This document shows, piece by piece, positions 34,653-43,995 of a stretch of 64,000 nt of DNA; the first letter of the stretch is position 1, and the number at the start of each line of letters is the position of its first letter. The notes under the pieces are model-generated. The model was not told the DNA's origin and ran no database searches. It saw only the letters and a list, made by a program, of their open reading frames with translations. The DNA is from Methylobacterium sp. (GTDB lineage: Bacteria > Pseudomonadota > Alphaproteobacteria > Rhizobiales > Beijerinckiaceae). The stretch is taken from assembly GCA_020253445.1 (NCBI GenBank), contig JADCBP010000006.1:1-64000 (forward strand), read 5' to 3'. The translations under genes were made by a program, and so were the position numbers.

Positions 34653-36560
34653 TCACGAGGTGGCGGGCGCGAGATCTTGCTTCTCCTTGGGCTTCTTCGC
34701 GGATGGCTGCGCCTTCAAGGCCAGCAGCCGGGCGGAATTGAGGATGAAGGCCAGTTCGGAGCCGACATGGATCGCCGCCGCCACAAGCGGGTTCAGCAGG
34801 CCGAAAGCGGCAAGCCCGATGCCCACGGCATCGATCACCAGCGTGCCGGTGAAATTCTGCCAGATGATCCGGCGAGTCTGCCGCGCGATCAGAACCGTTT
34901 CGACCAGCTTGTTGAGATCATTGCCGATCAGCACGATATCCGCGCTTTCCTGCGCGATATCCGTGCCCGAACCCATGGCGACGCCAACACTGGCGGCCGT
35001 CAGCGCCGGCGCATCATTGACACCATCCCCGATCATCGCGACGATCCGCTTCCGGGCGGTCATGGCGCGCACGAGGCGGTGCTTGTCCTCGGGCATCAGG
35101 TCCGATTTCACTTCCGCGATGCCCAGCCGCGCGCCCACCTTCTGGCCAACGCGTGCGACATCCCCCGTGAGCAGCACCGTGCGCAGGCCCAGATCATTGA
35201 GCCGCGCGACTGCATGCGTGGCTTCCGGCCGAAGGGGATCGGCGACCGTGACCGCGCCCATGTAACGACCATCGGCGGCAACGAGAATCTCCGAGCCCTC
35301 CTGCGAACCGCCATCCTCAGGCACCGCCACCCCTGCTTCTGCAAGAAGCTTGCGATTGCCCACGAGGATCATGCGACCGGCATGGGTCGCGTTGATGCCG
35401 CGCGCCACGGTGTAGCGGAAATCATCCGGTTCAGTCGCAGCGATGCCCCGCGCCTCGGCCTCACGGATGACGGCGCGCGCGAGCGGATGCTCGGAATGGA
35501 ACTCTGCGATGGCCGCGAGTCGCAGCAATTCGGTTTCATCGATTCCCGCCGCTGCATCGAGGCGTGTCACCACGGGTTCGCCGATCGTCAGCGTGCCGGT
35601 CTTGTCGAAGACAATCGTGTCGACCTTGCCGAGGGTTTCGAGATGGATGCCGCCCTTGATGATTGATCCAAGCCGTGCGGCTCTTCCGATGCCGCCGAGA
35701 ATGGCGAGCGGCGTGCCCGCCGCGATGCCGCATGCCCCGGCCACGATGATCACCGAGATCGTGTCGCGAATATCGCGCGTGATCAGGAAGGTCAGCGCAG
35801 CACAGACAAGCGCGACATAGACAAGATAGCCGGCGAGCTGATCGGCCAGCTTCTGCACCGGCGCGCGCGTATGCTCCGCCGCTTCCACCGCCTGGATGAT
35901 CCTGCCATAGCTCGTATCCGGGCCGACCTGCCGCGTGGCAATCTCCAGAAGGCCCAACTGGTTGATGGAGCCGGCAAAAACGGCCGCACCAACATCTTTC
36001 GCGGCCGGCATGGATTCACCCGTGAGGCGCGATTGATCGACATAGGAATGCCCGGAAACCACCTCGCCATCGACCGGCACCTTCTCGCCGGGGCTGACCA
36101 CCACGATGTCGCCGGGCACGACCTCGGCGAGCGGCAGGGTCACCACCTCGCCATCCCGCCGAACGCGCGCCTCGCGCGGCACGAAATTCACGAGATCGAG
36201 GATCGCCATGCGCCCGCGCGCGATCGTCATGTGCTCCAGCTCCTCCGCCAGCAGCACGAAAAGCGTGACCACAAGCGCCGTGAACCATTCGGAGATCGCC
36301 GCCGCCGCGACAATCGCGATGGTCATGGAGAGTTCCATCGTCATCCGGCGGGCGAGAAGATTGGCGAAGGCCTCGCGGAAGATGGGCCAGCCCGCAAAGG
36401 CCAGAGCCAGCGCCCCGATGACGCTGACAGCCGGGAAGGGCTCCCAGAGCCGGAACCATACAGCGGCGGCAGCCAATACCGCGATGCCGATCCTGAGCAC
36501 CGCGCGGCGTTCGAAGGCCGAATGCTGGTGAATGGAATCGGGCACAGCCTTGTTTGGCAC
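34653..36560 (-). CDS. P1B-like metal-transporting ATPase lacking the CPx motif and metal-binding domain
   Basis: Inner-membrane P-type ATPase of 635 residues. Actuator motif TGES (180-183), phosphorylation site DKTGT (319-323), P1B-specific HP in SEHPLA (356-361) and GDGVNDAP (511-518) are all present, so it should be catalytically competent. The N-terminus has no HMA domain, only a short His-containing start (HQHS). The membrane metal site that is normally CPC or SPC reads GAC (275-277) in VAGACGIAAGTPLA, so the key proline and first cysteine are missing. The C-terminal helices end HVGSELAFILNSARLL and a Lys/Pro-rich tail. Metal specificity cannot be assigned; it may define a different P1B-like subgroup. 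Confidence 0.85.
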   Translation of the reverse strand: MPNKAVPDSIHQHSAFERRAVLRIGIAVLAAAAVWFRLWEPFPAVSVIGALALAFAGWPIFREAFANLLARRMTMELSMTIAIVAAAAISEWFTALVVTLFVLLAEELEHMTIARGRMAILDLVNFVPREARVRRDGEVVTLPLAEVVPGDIVVVSPGEKVPVDGEVVSGHSYVDQSRLTGESMPAAKDVGAAVFAGSINQLGLLEIATRQVGPDTSYGRIIQAVEAAEHTRAPVQKLADQLAGYLVYVALVCAALTFLITRDIRDTISVIIVAGACGIAAGTPLAILGGIGRAARLGSIIKGGIHLETLGKVDTIVFDKTGTLTIGEPVVTRLDAAAGIDETELLRLAAIAEFHSEHPLARAVIREAEARGIAATEPDDFRYTVARGINATHAGRMILVGNRKLLAEAGVAVPEDGGSQEGSEILVAADGRYMGAVTVADPLRPEATHAVARLNDLGLRTVLLTGDVARVGQKVGARLGIAEVKSDLMPEDKHRLVRAMTARKRIVAMIGDGVNDAPALTAASVGVAMGSGTDIAQESADIVLIGNDLNKLVETVLIARQTRRIIWQNFTGTLVIDAVGIGLAAFGLLNPLVAAAIHVGSELAFILNSARLLALKAQPSAKKPKEKQDLAPATS

Positions 36561-36614
36561 GAAATCAACCTCCTGCCGCCGGTCCTCACAGGAGACGGGA
36601 CATTATTAGATCCA

Positions 36615-36722
36615 CTCTAGCGCGGACTCCGATCTGATTGAATGAGACTATCCGTTCTCGTTTCTTGTGGTTTCACGCATTTTCTTCGACCAACCGGTAT
36701 CCAATGGATCGGACAACGCTTC
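36615..36722 (-). repeat. Dispersed repeat, copy D
   Basis: Minus-strand copy with ATACCGGTTGGTCGAAGAAA, ATGCG and the distal TCAATCAGATCGGAGTCCGC block, which it shares with copy C, and a CTAG at the end. It lies between the metal ATPase and the ABC operon and is the last sign of the repeat-rich patch that begins at the tRNA. Confidence 0.75.
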
Positions 36723-36777
36723 AGGCTAGTAGAATTCCGGCCCGCATTTGTTGTGGCGGATCAAACGCTGCAACGGA

Positions 36778-37536
36778 TCAGCAGGCAGTGATGGCGCCAT
36801 GCGCGCGGCGCGAGGCCGCGACAAGATCGCGCGTATAGGCTTCATGGATGTCACCGGAGCGAATGGCATCGAGTGTGGCCTCCTCCACGATCTGCCCTTC
36901 CTTCATCACGGCGACGCGGCCGCAGAGATGGCCGACAACCGCGAGATTGTGGCTGACCAGCACGAGAGTCAGCCCGCGCGCGCCCTTCAAATCCGAGAGA
37001 AGGTTCAGAACTTCCGCCTGAATGGAGACATCCAGCGCGGAGGTGGGCTCATCCAGCAGCAGGATCGAGGGTTCGAGAATGAGCGCCCGGGCAATCGCCA
37101 CCCGCTGGCGCTGGCCACCCGAGAGCTGGTGCGGATAGCGGAAGCGAAAGCCGCCATCGAGGCCCACATCCGCCAATGCGCGGTTGATCCGGTTGTCGGC
37201 ATCGCCGAGACCGTGGATCGCCACCGGCTCGGCGAGCGTCGCATCCACGGTCATGCGCGGATGGAGCGAACCGTAGGGATCCTGGAAGACCATCTGCACC
37301 TGCCGGTAGAAGGCGGGCGGGCGTTTGGCCTTCTGCGGCTCGCCGGCAATGGTGATGCTGCCGCTCCACTCACGGTTCAGCCCGGAAAGCGCGCGCAGGA
37401 TGGTGGATTTGCCCGAACCCGATTCCCCCACGATGCCGTAGCTCTCGCCCTCGCCCACCGTGAAGCGGACATCCTTCACGACATGCGAGGCGCCGAAGCG
37501 GACATCAAGGCCGGAGACCGTGATGGCGTCGTTCAT
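36778..37536 (-). CDS. Peptide/nickel-type ABC transporter ATP-binding protein (second ATPase, DppF/OppF-like)
   Basis: Cytoplasmic ATPase subunit of 252 residues. Walker [11 protein letters not shown]-loop MVFQDPYGSLHPRMTV, signature LSGGQRQRVAIARA, Walker [13 protein letters not shown] and switch His in VSHNLAVV are present. It is shorter than typical DppF (about 320) because the C-terminal oligopeptide-binding extension, and often its Fe-S cysteines, are reduced to a short tail. Its start overlaps the stop of the partner ATPase by four bases (ATGA). It is the last gene of a five-gene operon read leftwards from 41994. Confidence 0.88.
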   Translation of the reverse strand: MNDAITVSGLDVRFGASHVVKDVRFTVGEGESYGIVGESGSGKSTILRALSGLNREWSGSITIAGEPQKAKRPPAFYRQVQMVFQDPYGSLHPRMTVDATLAEPVAIHGLGDADNRINRALADVGLDGGFRFRYPHQLSGGQRQRVAIARALILEPSILLLDEPTSALDVSIQAEVLNLLSDLKGARGLTLVLVSHNLAVVGHLCGRVAVMKEGQIVEEATLDAIRSGDIHEAYTRDLVAASRRAHGAITAC

Positions 37537-38387
37537 GTCCCGGCCCCATTCGCCCAGGCGGGGTCGCGCTTCAGCGTGGCGAGGCGATCCTTCGGGTGGT
37601 CGAGATCGGGCAGGCAGCCGAGCAGGCCCCGGGTATAGGGGTGCTTGCCTTTCGAAAGCGCCCTCGCATCGAGCGTTTCCATCACGCGGCCCGCATACAT
37701 CACCACCACCCGGTCGCAGAACGAGGCGACCAGCGGCAGATCGTGGCTGATGAAGATCAGGCCCATGCCGCGATCGGTCACCAGCCGCTCGAGAATATCC
37801 AGCACCTGCGCCTGAACCGTGACATCGAGCGCTGAAGTGGGCTCGTCCGCGATCAGGATATCCGGCTCGCCGATCAGCATCATCGCGATCATCACGCGCT
37901 GGCCCATGCCGCCGGAAACCTCATGCGGATAAAGATCATGGACGCGCGCGGGCTCGCGGATCTGAACGGCTTCGAGCATGGCGAGCGCGCGTTCGCGAGC
38001 CTCGGAGCGGCTCGCTTTCGTATGCACGCGATAGGCCTCGCCGATCTGCTGGCCCACGGTCATCACCGGGTTCAGGGAGAATTTCGGGTCCTGCATCACC
38101 ATGGAGATGCGCTTGCCGCGGATGGCGCGACGGCCATGCCTGTCGAGGCCCATCATCTCCTGTCCGCGGAATTCCATGCGGTCGGCACTCACCTCGCCGG
38201 GCCAGGGCACGAGATCGAGGATCGCGCGGCCGGTCATGGATTTGCCCGAGCCGGATTCGCCCACGATGGCGAGTTTCTCGCGCCCCAGCGTGAAGGAGAG
38301 ACCCCGCACGGCTTCCACGATGCGCGTCGGCGTGTGGAAGCGCACGCGCAGGTTCTCGACCGCGAGGAGGGGTGTTTCAACACGCAT
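37533..38387 (-). CDS. Peptide/nickel-type ABC transporter ATP-binding protein (first ATPase, DppD/OppD-like)
   Basis: ATPase subunit of 284 residues with Walker [11 protein letters not shown]-loop [16 protein letters not shown], signature [14 protein letters not shown], Walker [13 protein letters not shown] and switch His in ISHDLPLV. The C-terminal segment [18 protein letters not shown] is the usual Dpp/Opp ending. The ATG at 38387 overlaps the permease stop (ATGA), so I reject the longer upstream frame. It pairs with the following ATPase, both serving the two permeases of the operon. Confidence 0.9.
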   Translation of the reverse strand: MRVETPLLAVENLRVRFHTPTRIVEAVRGLSFTLGREKLAIVGESGSGKSMTGRAILDLVPWPGEVSADRMEFRGQEMMGLDRHGRRAIRGKRISMVMQDPKFSLNPVMTVGQQIGEAYRVHTKASRSEARERALAMLEAVQIREPARVHDLYPHEVSGGMGQRVMIAMMLIGEPDILIADEPTSALDVTVQAQVLDILERLVTDRGMGLIFISHDLPLVASFCDRVVVMYAGRVMETLDARALSKGKHPYTRGLLGCLPDLDHPKDRLATLKRDPAWANGAGT

Positions 38388-39277
38388 CAGCGGGCATCCA
38401 GCACATCGCGCAGGCCATCGCCCAGCAGGTTGAAGCCGAGCGCCACAAGGCAGATCGCGAGGCCCGGGAAGGTCGCGACCCACCATTGGTCGAAGATGTA
38501 TTCGCGGCCATTGGCGATCATCGCCCCCCATTCCGGCATGGGCGGCTGCGCGCCAAGGCCCAGGAAGCCGAGGCCGGCGGCCGTGAGGATGATGCCCGCC
38601 ATGTCGAGCGTGGTGCGCACGATGAGCGAGGGAATGCAGACCGGCATGATGTGCTTGAGCACGATGCGGGTATTCGAGGCGCCCTGCAGCCGAACGGCGG
38701 CGATGTAATCGGAATTCCTGACCACCATCGTTTCGGCGCGGGCGACGCGCGCGTAAGGAGGCCAGGCCGTGAGCGCGATGGCGATGCAGGCATTCTCGAT
38801 GCCCGGCCCCAGCACGGCCACGAAGGCCAAGGCCAGCACAAGGCGCGGGAAGGCCAGGAAAATATCGGTGACGCGCATCAGTACGCGGTCGGTCCAGCCG
38901 CCGAAATAGCCCGAGACGGTGCCGATCAGGAGCCCGATCGGGCCGACCGAGATCACGACCAGCAGCACAATGACGAGCGTGACGCGCGTGCCATGCACAA
39001 TGCGCGAGAAGATGTCCCGGCCCAGCGCATCCGTTCCGAACCAGTTCTTCGCCGAAGGCGCGAGCAGGCGCTGGTCGAGGTTCTGCGCGAGCGGATCATG
39101 CGTCGCGATGAGCGGTGCAAAGGCTGCGGCCAGCAGCAGTATCACCACGATCGCAAGGCCAGTCAGAGCCAGCGGATTGGCCTTCAGCGCGAGCCAGCGG
39201 CGATAGGCCTGCGCAAGGCGCGCCTGTCCGCGCGAGGCGGGCGCTTCGGAGGTCAGGTAGGCGTAAAGGCCGCTCAT
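38387..39277 (-). CDS. Peptide/nickel-type ABC transporter permease (DppC-like)
   Basis: Inner-membrane permease of 296 residues. The N-terminal OppC-type helix is ALTGLAIVVILLLAAAFAPL (about 36-55), and the binding-protein-dependent transport core of about five helices follows. The sequence LGTDALGRDIFSR-like FGTDALGRDIFSRIVHGTR marks the DppC subfamily. The ATPase-coupling loop is AVRLQGASNTRIVLKHIMP. The stop overlaps the next ATPase gene; the start lies 10 bases after the other permease gene. Together they form the transmembrane pore for the binding protein at 40387-41994. Confidence 0.9.
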   Translation of the reverse strand: MSGLYAYLTSEAPASRGQARLAQAYRRWLALKANPLALTGLAIVVILLLAAAFAPLIATHDPLAQNLDQRLLAPSAKNWFGTDALGRDIFSRIVHGTRVTLVIVLLVVISVGPIGLLIGTVSGYFGGWTDRVLMRVTDIFLAFPRLVLALAFVAVLGPGIENACIAIALTAWPPYARVARAETMVVRNSDYIAAVRLQGASNTRIVLKHIMPVCIPSLIVRTTLDMAGIILTAAGLGFLGLGAQPPMPEWGAMIANGREYIFDQWWVATFPGLAICLVALGFNLLGDGLRDVLDAR

Positions 39278-39287
39278 GCCACGCTCC

Positions 39288-40316
39288 TCACCGCGCTCGC
39301 GGGTCTAGGATGCGCGCCAGCAGGTCTGTCAGCAGGTTGATTCCGACAAAAACCGCGCCCACCACGATGGTGCCGCCGAGCACCGCGTTCATATCCGCGC
39401 TCAGCAAGGAATTGGTGATGTATCGCCCCAGCCCCGGCCAGGCAAAGACCGTCTCGGTGAGAACCGAGCCCTCGAGCAGGGTCGCATAGGAAAGCGCGAT
39501 GACGGTCAGCAGCGGCACCATCGCGTTCCTGAGGCCATGCCGCCAGATCACCCGCGTTTCCGACATGCCCTTCACCCGCGCCGTGATGATGTATTGCTGC
39601 TGCAATTCCTGGATCATGAAAGAGCGCGTCATGCGGCTGATATAGGCGGTCGAGAACAGCCCGAGGCAGGAGGAGGGCAGGATGAGATGCGAAGCCGCGT
39701 TGCGGAAGGCATCCCAATCGCCCTGCAGCGCGCAATCCAGCAGCATCACGCCGGTGATCGGCTCGATGAAATCCTGGTAGCTGATGCCGATCCGCCCGGG
39801 ACCGGACACCCAGCCGAGCTTCGCGTAAAAGAGCAGCAGGCCCATCAGGCCCAGCCAGAAGATCGGCACGGAATAGCCGAAGAGCCCGATAAACCGGGCA
39901 AGATGATCCGGCCAGCGGCCCTGCTTCGTGGCGGCCAGCACACCCAGCGGAATGCCCAGCGTGATGCCGATCAGCGTGCCAAGCGTCGCGAGTTCGAGCG
40001 TTGCGGGGAAAACGCGGCGGATATCCTCGATCACCGGGTTCGAGGTGAGGACGGATTTGCCGAAATCGCCGGAAAACACCTTCTGGAGGTAGATCCAGAA
40101 CTGCACGATCAGCGGCTTGTCGAGGCCGAGCTCCAGCCGCGCGCGCTCATAGACATCCGCCGGCGCACGATCCCCCACCACCGCCAGAACCGGGTCCACC
40201 GGCATCACGCGGGCGATGAAGAAGGTGACCGCGAGCAGGCCAAGAAGCGTGATGGCGACCGTCGAGAGTTCGCGCCCGACCGTTCCTGCGAGGCTCAGGG
40301 CCTGCTTGCTCGCCAT
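39288..40316 (-). CDS. Peptide/nickel-type ABC transporter permease (DppB-like)
   Basis: First permease of the operon, 342 residues, about six membrane helices. Family marks are FFIARVMPVDPVLAVVGD near the N-terminus, RARLELGLDKPLIVQFWIYLQ (shown in part), and the coupling loop ARVKGMSETRVIWRHGLRNA. The ATG at 40316 is chosen; a TTG 30 bases upstream would run into the intercistronic hairpin. A 70-base gap with a perfect 10-bp hairpin separates it from the binding-protein gene upstream, which likely lowers permease expression relative to the binding protein. Confidence 0.88.
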   Translation of the reverse strand: MASKQALSLAGTVGRELSTVAITLLGLLAVTFFIARVMPVDPVLAVVGDRAPADVYERARLELGLDKPLIVQFWIYLQKVFSGDFGKSVLTSNPVIEDIRRVFPATLELATLGTLIGITLGIPLGVLAATKQGRWPDHLARFIGLFGYSVPIFWLGLMGLLLFYAKLGWVSGPGRIGISYQDFIEPITGVMLLDCALQGDWDAFRNAASHLILPSSCLGLFSTAYISRMTRSFMIQELQQQYIITARVKGMSETRVIWRHGLRNAMVPLLTVIALSYATLLEGSVLTETVFAWPGLGRYITNSLLSADMNAVLGGTIVVGAVFVGINLLTDLLARILDPRAR

Positions 40317-40350
40317 ACCGTGGTGATCCCAATGAATGATGCGCAAGAAC

Positions 40351-40377
40351 GGAGCGGCGGGCTCATGCCGCCGCTCC
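40351..40377 (-). repeat. Intercistronic hairpin after the peptide-binding-protein gene
   Basis: GGAGCGGCGG (40351-40360) and CCGCCGCTCC (40368-40377) form a perfect 10-bp stem around GCTCATG. It begins 9 bases after the binding-protein stop on the minus strand. No T-run follows, so it is an mRNA-stability or attenuation hairpin rather than a full terminator. Confidence 0.75.
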
Positions 40378-40386
40378 CGATTGGCC

Positions 40387-41994
40387 TCAGCCTTTCACGA
40401 TGTTCCAGTAATAGTTGCCGCTGGAAGACGGGCCGATGCGGAAGCCGGTGACATTCTTGCGCGAGGCCGCAACCTCGATCTGCTGCGAGATGATCACGAA
40501 GGGCGAGGTCTTCTGGTGCTCGCGCTGGAGTTCCTCGTAGACCGCCTTGCGCTTCTCGGTGTCGCGCTCGAGCACGTTCGCCAGGGTCTTCCTGGTCATC
40601 TCGGGGATGTCCCAGGCATTGCGCCAGGCGAGCGTCTTGGAGCGTGCGTCATCCGCATTGCTCTCGTTGATCGCGAAGGTCTCGGCATTGGTGTGCGGAT
40701 CGAGATAATCCGGGCCCCACTGGCCGATGAAGATGTCATGCGTGCGGGCGCGATACTTGGTCAGTGTCGCACGGCCTTCGCCCGGCAGGAGTTCGAGCTT
40801 GATGCCGGCCGCCGCCCATTGCGCCTGCAGCGCCTGTGCGATGTCGGTAAAGGGCGAGGTATTGCGCACATCCATGGTGATGGAGAAGCCATCCTTCAGC
40901 CCGGCCTTCTCAAGCAGCGCCTTAGCCTTCGCGACATCATATTTGTAGGGCTTGTCGGAAATCGCACCGAGGAACCCCTTCGGCAGGAAGCTCTGATGCG
41001 TCGCGTAGGTGCCCTGCGTGATGTTGCGCTCGATGGCCTCGTAATCCGTGAGCCATTTCAGCGCCTCGCGCACCTCGGGCTTGGCAAGGTTCGGGTTCTT
41101 GGTGTTCAGCCCGAGATAGAGAATGTAGCCCTTGTCGCCCTGATCGATCTTGAGGTCCTTGTTCTGCGAGACCGGCGTCAGCTGGTCCTTCAGCAGGTTG
41201 CGGGCGAAATCCACATCCCCCTTTTCGAGCAGCAGGCGCTGGGAGGCGAGCTCCGGCACGTGCCGCACGATAACGCGGCGGGTCTTCGGCGTGCCCCCGA
41301 TCCAGTTCGGATTGGCTTCGAGCGCATATTGCTCGTTGGCGCGCCAGCCGCGCAGGATATAGGCGCCCGAGCCGGCCGAGTTGCGCTTCATCCATTCATT
41401 GCCGAAATCATTGTCCTTCACATTGGCCTGAACGAGCTTGGAATCGACGATTCCCGCGACATCCGAGGTCATGCAATTGAGGAAGAACGAGGTCGCGTAG
41501 GGCTTGTTGACCGTGATGGTCACCGTTTGCGGGTCCACCGCCTTCACGACATCCAGCACGTTGTCCTTGTTGATGCCGAACTGCGTGATGATGAAGCCCG
41601 GCGACTTGTTCAGCGTCACAGCGCGCTGGAACGAGTAGACCACATCCGCCGAGGTGATCGGGTTGCCCGAATGGAACTTCAGGTTGGGCTTCAGCTTGAA
41701 AGTGTAGGTCATGCCATCGGCCGAAGCACTCCAGCTCTCGGCGAGCTGACCGACGATCCTGGAAGGGTCTTTCACGTCGTAGTTCACGAGCCGGTCATAG
41801 ATGTTTCCCGTGACTTCCGAGCCCGAGAATTCAAATACCTCCGCCGGATCGAGCGAGATGATGTCGTCGATCTGCTTTGCCATCACCACCGTGTCACGCG
41901 GGGTCTGCGCAAAGGACGGAGTGATCGAAACAATTGCCGTGGTCGCGAACAATGCCGCGCCGGCCGCCATTGCAAGCCGCCTGTTCATACGCAT
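40387..41994 (-). CDS. Peptide/nickel-type ABC transporter substrate-binding protein (family 5, DppA-like)
   Basis: Periplasmic binding protein of 535 residues with a signal peptide (AAGAALFATTAIVSITPSFAQ). Family-5 signatures are NIYDRLVNYDVKDPSRIVGQ and LAESWSASADGMTYTFKLKP, followed by FHSGNPITSADVVYSFQRAV. The ATG at 41994 is preceded by GGGGAGACC. It is the first gene of the operon SBP-permease-permease-ATPase-ATPase. Substrate cannot be read from the sequence; peptides, opines, nickel and oligosaccharides are all possible in this family. Confidence 0.9.
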   Translation of the reverse strand: MRMNRRLAMAAGAALFATTAIVSITPSFAQTPRDTVVMAKQIDDIISLDPAEVFEFSGSEVTGNIYDRLVNYDVKDPSRIVGQLAESWSASADGMTYTFKLKPNLKFHSGNPITSADVVYSFQRAVTLNKSPGFIITQFGINKDNVLDVVKAVDPQTVTITVNKPYATSFFLNCMTSDVAGIVDSKLVQANVKDNDFGNEWMKRNSAGSGAYILRGWRANEQYALEANPNWIGGTPKTRRVIVRHVPELASQRLLLEKGDVDFARNLLKDQLTPVSQNKDLKIDQGDKGYILYLGLNTKNPNLAKPEVREALKWLTDYEAIERNITQGTYATHQSFLPKGFLGAISDKPYKYDVAKAKALLEKAGLKDGFSITMDVRNTSPFTDIAQALQAQWAAAGIKLELLPGEGRATLTKYRARTHDIFIGQWGPDYLDPHTNAETFAINESNADDARSKTLAWRNAWDIPEMTRKTLANVLERDTEKRKAVYEELQREHQKTSPFVIISQQIEVAASRKNVTGFRIGPSSSGNYYWNIVKG

Positions 41995-42122
41995 CGAGAT
42001 GGTCTCCCCTCATGTTGGAGGCGGATCATCGCCCTTCCGCCGAAGGCCCCCGATCACCGCCCTGAGATTCCCCTCGCCGGGGCTTGTCAATTGGCACCTC
42101 TCGCCACGAAGCTCGGCGCGCC

Positions 42123-42758
42123 TCAGGCTTCGAAATCCGGCTGGTTCTGCGGTGCGGCACGCGCGAAGGCCGGCAGCGCCAATGCGGCGGCCTCCGCCTC
42201 GAGCAGACGCGGATAGGCGCTCACATCCACCTTGAAGCGCCGCGCATTGCCCAGCTGCGGCACGAGGCAGAGATCCGCGAGGGTCGGCCGATCGCCGAAG
42301 ACGAACGGCCCGGCTTCTGAGCGCGCCAGCGTTTCGCAGGCGGCGAGCCCCTCGCGGTTGACCCAGGCGGCCCAAACCTCGACGCCCGAATCATCCTGCC
42401 CCAGGCTGCGCAAGCGATTCAGCACCTTCAGGTTCTGCACCGGATGAATGTCGCAGGCGATGGCCAGCGCGAAGGCCAGAATACGGGCCCGGCGGGTGGC
42501 ATTGCCCGGCCGCAGCGGCGGTTCGGGGAAAGTCTCGTCGAGCCACTCGATGACGGCCAGCGACTGCGTGAGCACGGTCCCGTCATCGAGCTCGAAGGCA
42601 GGCACCAGGCCCTGCGGATTGAGGTGGAGGAATTCCGGCGCGTTCTGCGCATTGTGGCGCAGGTGATGGAACACGTGTTCGGCGCTCAAGCCCTTGAGAT
42701 TGAGTGCGATTCGCACCCGGAAAGCCGCCGATGAACGGAAATAGCCATGAAGCCGCAT
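42123..42758 (-). CDS. maiA: Maleylacetoacetate isomerase (zeta-class glutathione transferase)
   Basis: Glutathione-dependent cis-trans isomerase in tyrosine/homogentisate or related aromatic breakdown. 211 residues. The N-terminal thioredoxin-like domain starts MRLHGYFRSSAAFRVRIALN with the zeta-class active-site Ser-Ser-x-x-x-Arg pattern. The usual NPQGLVPAFELDDG, TQSLAVIEWLDE and the C-terminal FGDRPTLADLCLVPQLGNA motifs follow. The ATG at 42758 with AAAGGTGG ahead is chosen over an ATG further upstream. It is divergent from the first TRAP binding-protein gene and may share its promoter region. No fumarylacetoacetase or homogentisate dioxygenase gene lies next to it. Confidence 0.9.
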   Translation of the reverse strand: MRLHGYFRSSAAFRVRIALNLKGLSAEHVFHHLRHNAQNAPEFLHLNPQGLVPAFELDDGTVLTQSLAVIEWLDETFPEPPLRPGNATRRARILAFALAIACDIHPVQNLKVLNRLRSLGQDDSGVEVWAAWVNREGLAACETLARSEAGPFVFGDRPTLADLCLVPQLGNARRFKVDVSAYPRLLEAEAAALALPAFARAAPQNQPDFEA

Positions 42759-42921
42759 CAAGCCACCTTTGCAATCCTGCAGTTTATCGCGCATCTCATT
42801 CGCCACAAGGCAAGTTCTTCGCCCGAACGCACTGGCGCGTCGCTTTCCCAGGCCCTATACCTCACACGATCCGGCCCCGAAAAGCGAGCGATGTCGAGGG
42901 CCGAACCTGGGAGGATTGTCC

Positions 42922-43968
42922 ATGAAGCTCACTCGGCGCGGTTTCGGCCTCGGCGCGGCGACCCTGATCGCCAGCCCGGCCATCGTCACTTCGGCCCGCG
43001 CGCAGGCCGTCACCTTGCGCATGCATCATTTTCTGCCGCCGCTTTCGAATGCGCACAGCAAGCTGCTGGCGCCCTGGGCGAAGAAGGTGGAGGCCGACAG
43101 CCAGGGCCAGCTGAAGATCGACATCTTCCCCAGCATGCAACTCGGCGGCACGCCGCCCCAGCTCTTCGACCAGGCGCGCGATGGCGTGGCCGACATCATC
43201 TGGACCCTGCCGGGCAACACGCCGGGTCGCTTCCCGCGGACGGAAGTGTTCGAGCTGCCTTTCATCGCCGCGAACCGCGCCATCGTGAATGCACGCGCCG
43301 CCAACGAATTCACCGGCAAGCACCTGATGGAGGAAACGAGGGAAGTGAAGCTTCTCGCCTTCTGGGCGCATGATGCCGGGGTGATCCATGCCAACAGGCA
43401 GGTCCGCACCATGGATGACCTGAAGGGCCTGAAGCTGCGCAACCCAACCCGTCTCGCGGGCGAGGCGCTGAAGGCTCTGGGCGCGACCTCGGTTGGCATG
43501 CCGGTTCCGCAGGTGCCCGAGAGTCTTGCGCAGAAGGTCATCGATGGCGCGGTCATCCCGTGGGAAGTCGTGCCGGCGGTGAAAGTGCACGAGCTTACCC
43601 GCTTCCACACGGAGATTCCGGGCTCCCCGACGCTCTACACCGCGACCTTCTTCCTTGCGATGAACCGGGCGAAATATGATAGCCTTTCGGCTGATCTCCG
43701 CGCGGTCCTCGACAAGAATCTCGGCATGGTCTTCGCCGACATGGCGGGCAACATGTGGGACAGCGAGGCCAAGACCATCTCCAACGTTGTCCGCAGCCGC
43801 GGCAACACCATCACCGTCATCTCCGAAGAGGAAAAGGACAGGTGGATCAAGGCCACGGAGCCCGTTCACGCGGCCTGGATCGAGCAGATGAAGGCCAGGA
43901 ACATTGATGGCGCCGCCCTGATCGCGGAGGTGAAATCGCTGATCGCAAAATACGAGAAAATGGCCTGA
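42922..43968 (+). CDS. dctP: TRAP transporter substrate-binding protein (system 1)
   Basis: Periplasmic binding protein of 348 residues, with a Tat-like signal (LTRRGFGLGAATLIASP). DctP-family features are FLPPLSNAHSKLLAPWAKKV, the ligand-carboxylate arginine in GLKLRNPTRLAGEALKALGA, and PVPQVPESLAQKVIDGAV. It starts the operon dctP-dctQ-dctM and has GGGAGGATTGTCC before the ATG. A 9-bp hairpin without T-run follows 27 bases after the stop. The gene symbol is the family name; the ligand is probably an organic or sugar acid but is not known. maiA next door hints at an aromatic-derived acid, as inference only. Confidence 0.9.
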   Translation: MKLTRRGFGLGAATLIASPAIVTSARAQAVTLRMHHFLPPLSNAHSKLLAPWAKKVEADSQGQLKIDIFPSMQLGGTPPQLFDQARDGVADIIWTLPGNTPGRFPRTEVFELPFIAANRAIVNARAANEFTGKHLMEETREVKLLAFWAHDAGVIHANRQVRTMDDLKGLKLRNPTRLAGEALKALGATSVGMPVPQVPESLAQKVIDGAVIPWEVVPAVKVHELTRFHTEIPGSPTLYTATFFLAMNRAKYDSLSADLRAVLDKNLGMVFADMAGNMWDSEAKTISNVVRSRGNTITVISEEEKDRWIKATEPVHAAWIEQMKARNIDGAALIAEVKSLIAKYEKMA

Positions 43969-43995
43969 TGATCTTTGCGGATGCGCAGAATCTTG

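Noticed and set aside
40336-42216. A 626-codon open frame on the plus strand
   Set aside because: It is antisense to the peptide-binding-protein gene; no domain is recognisable.
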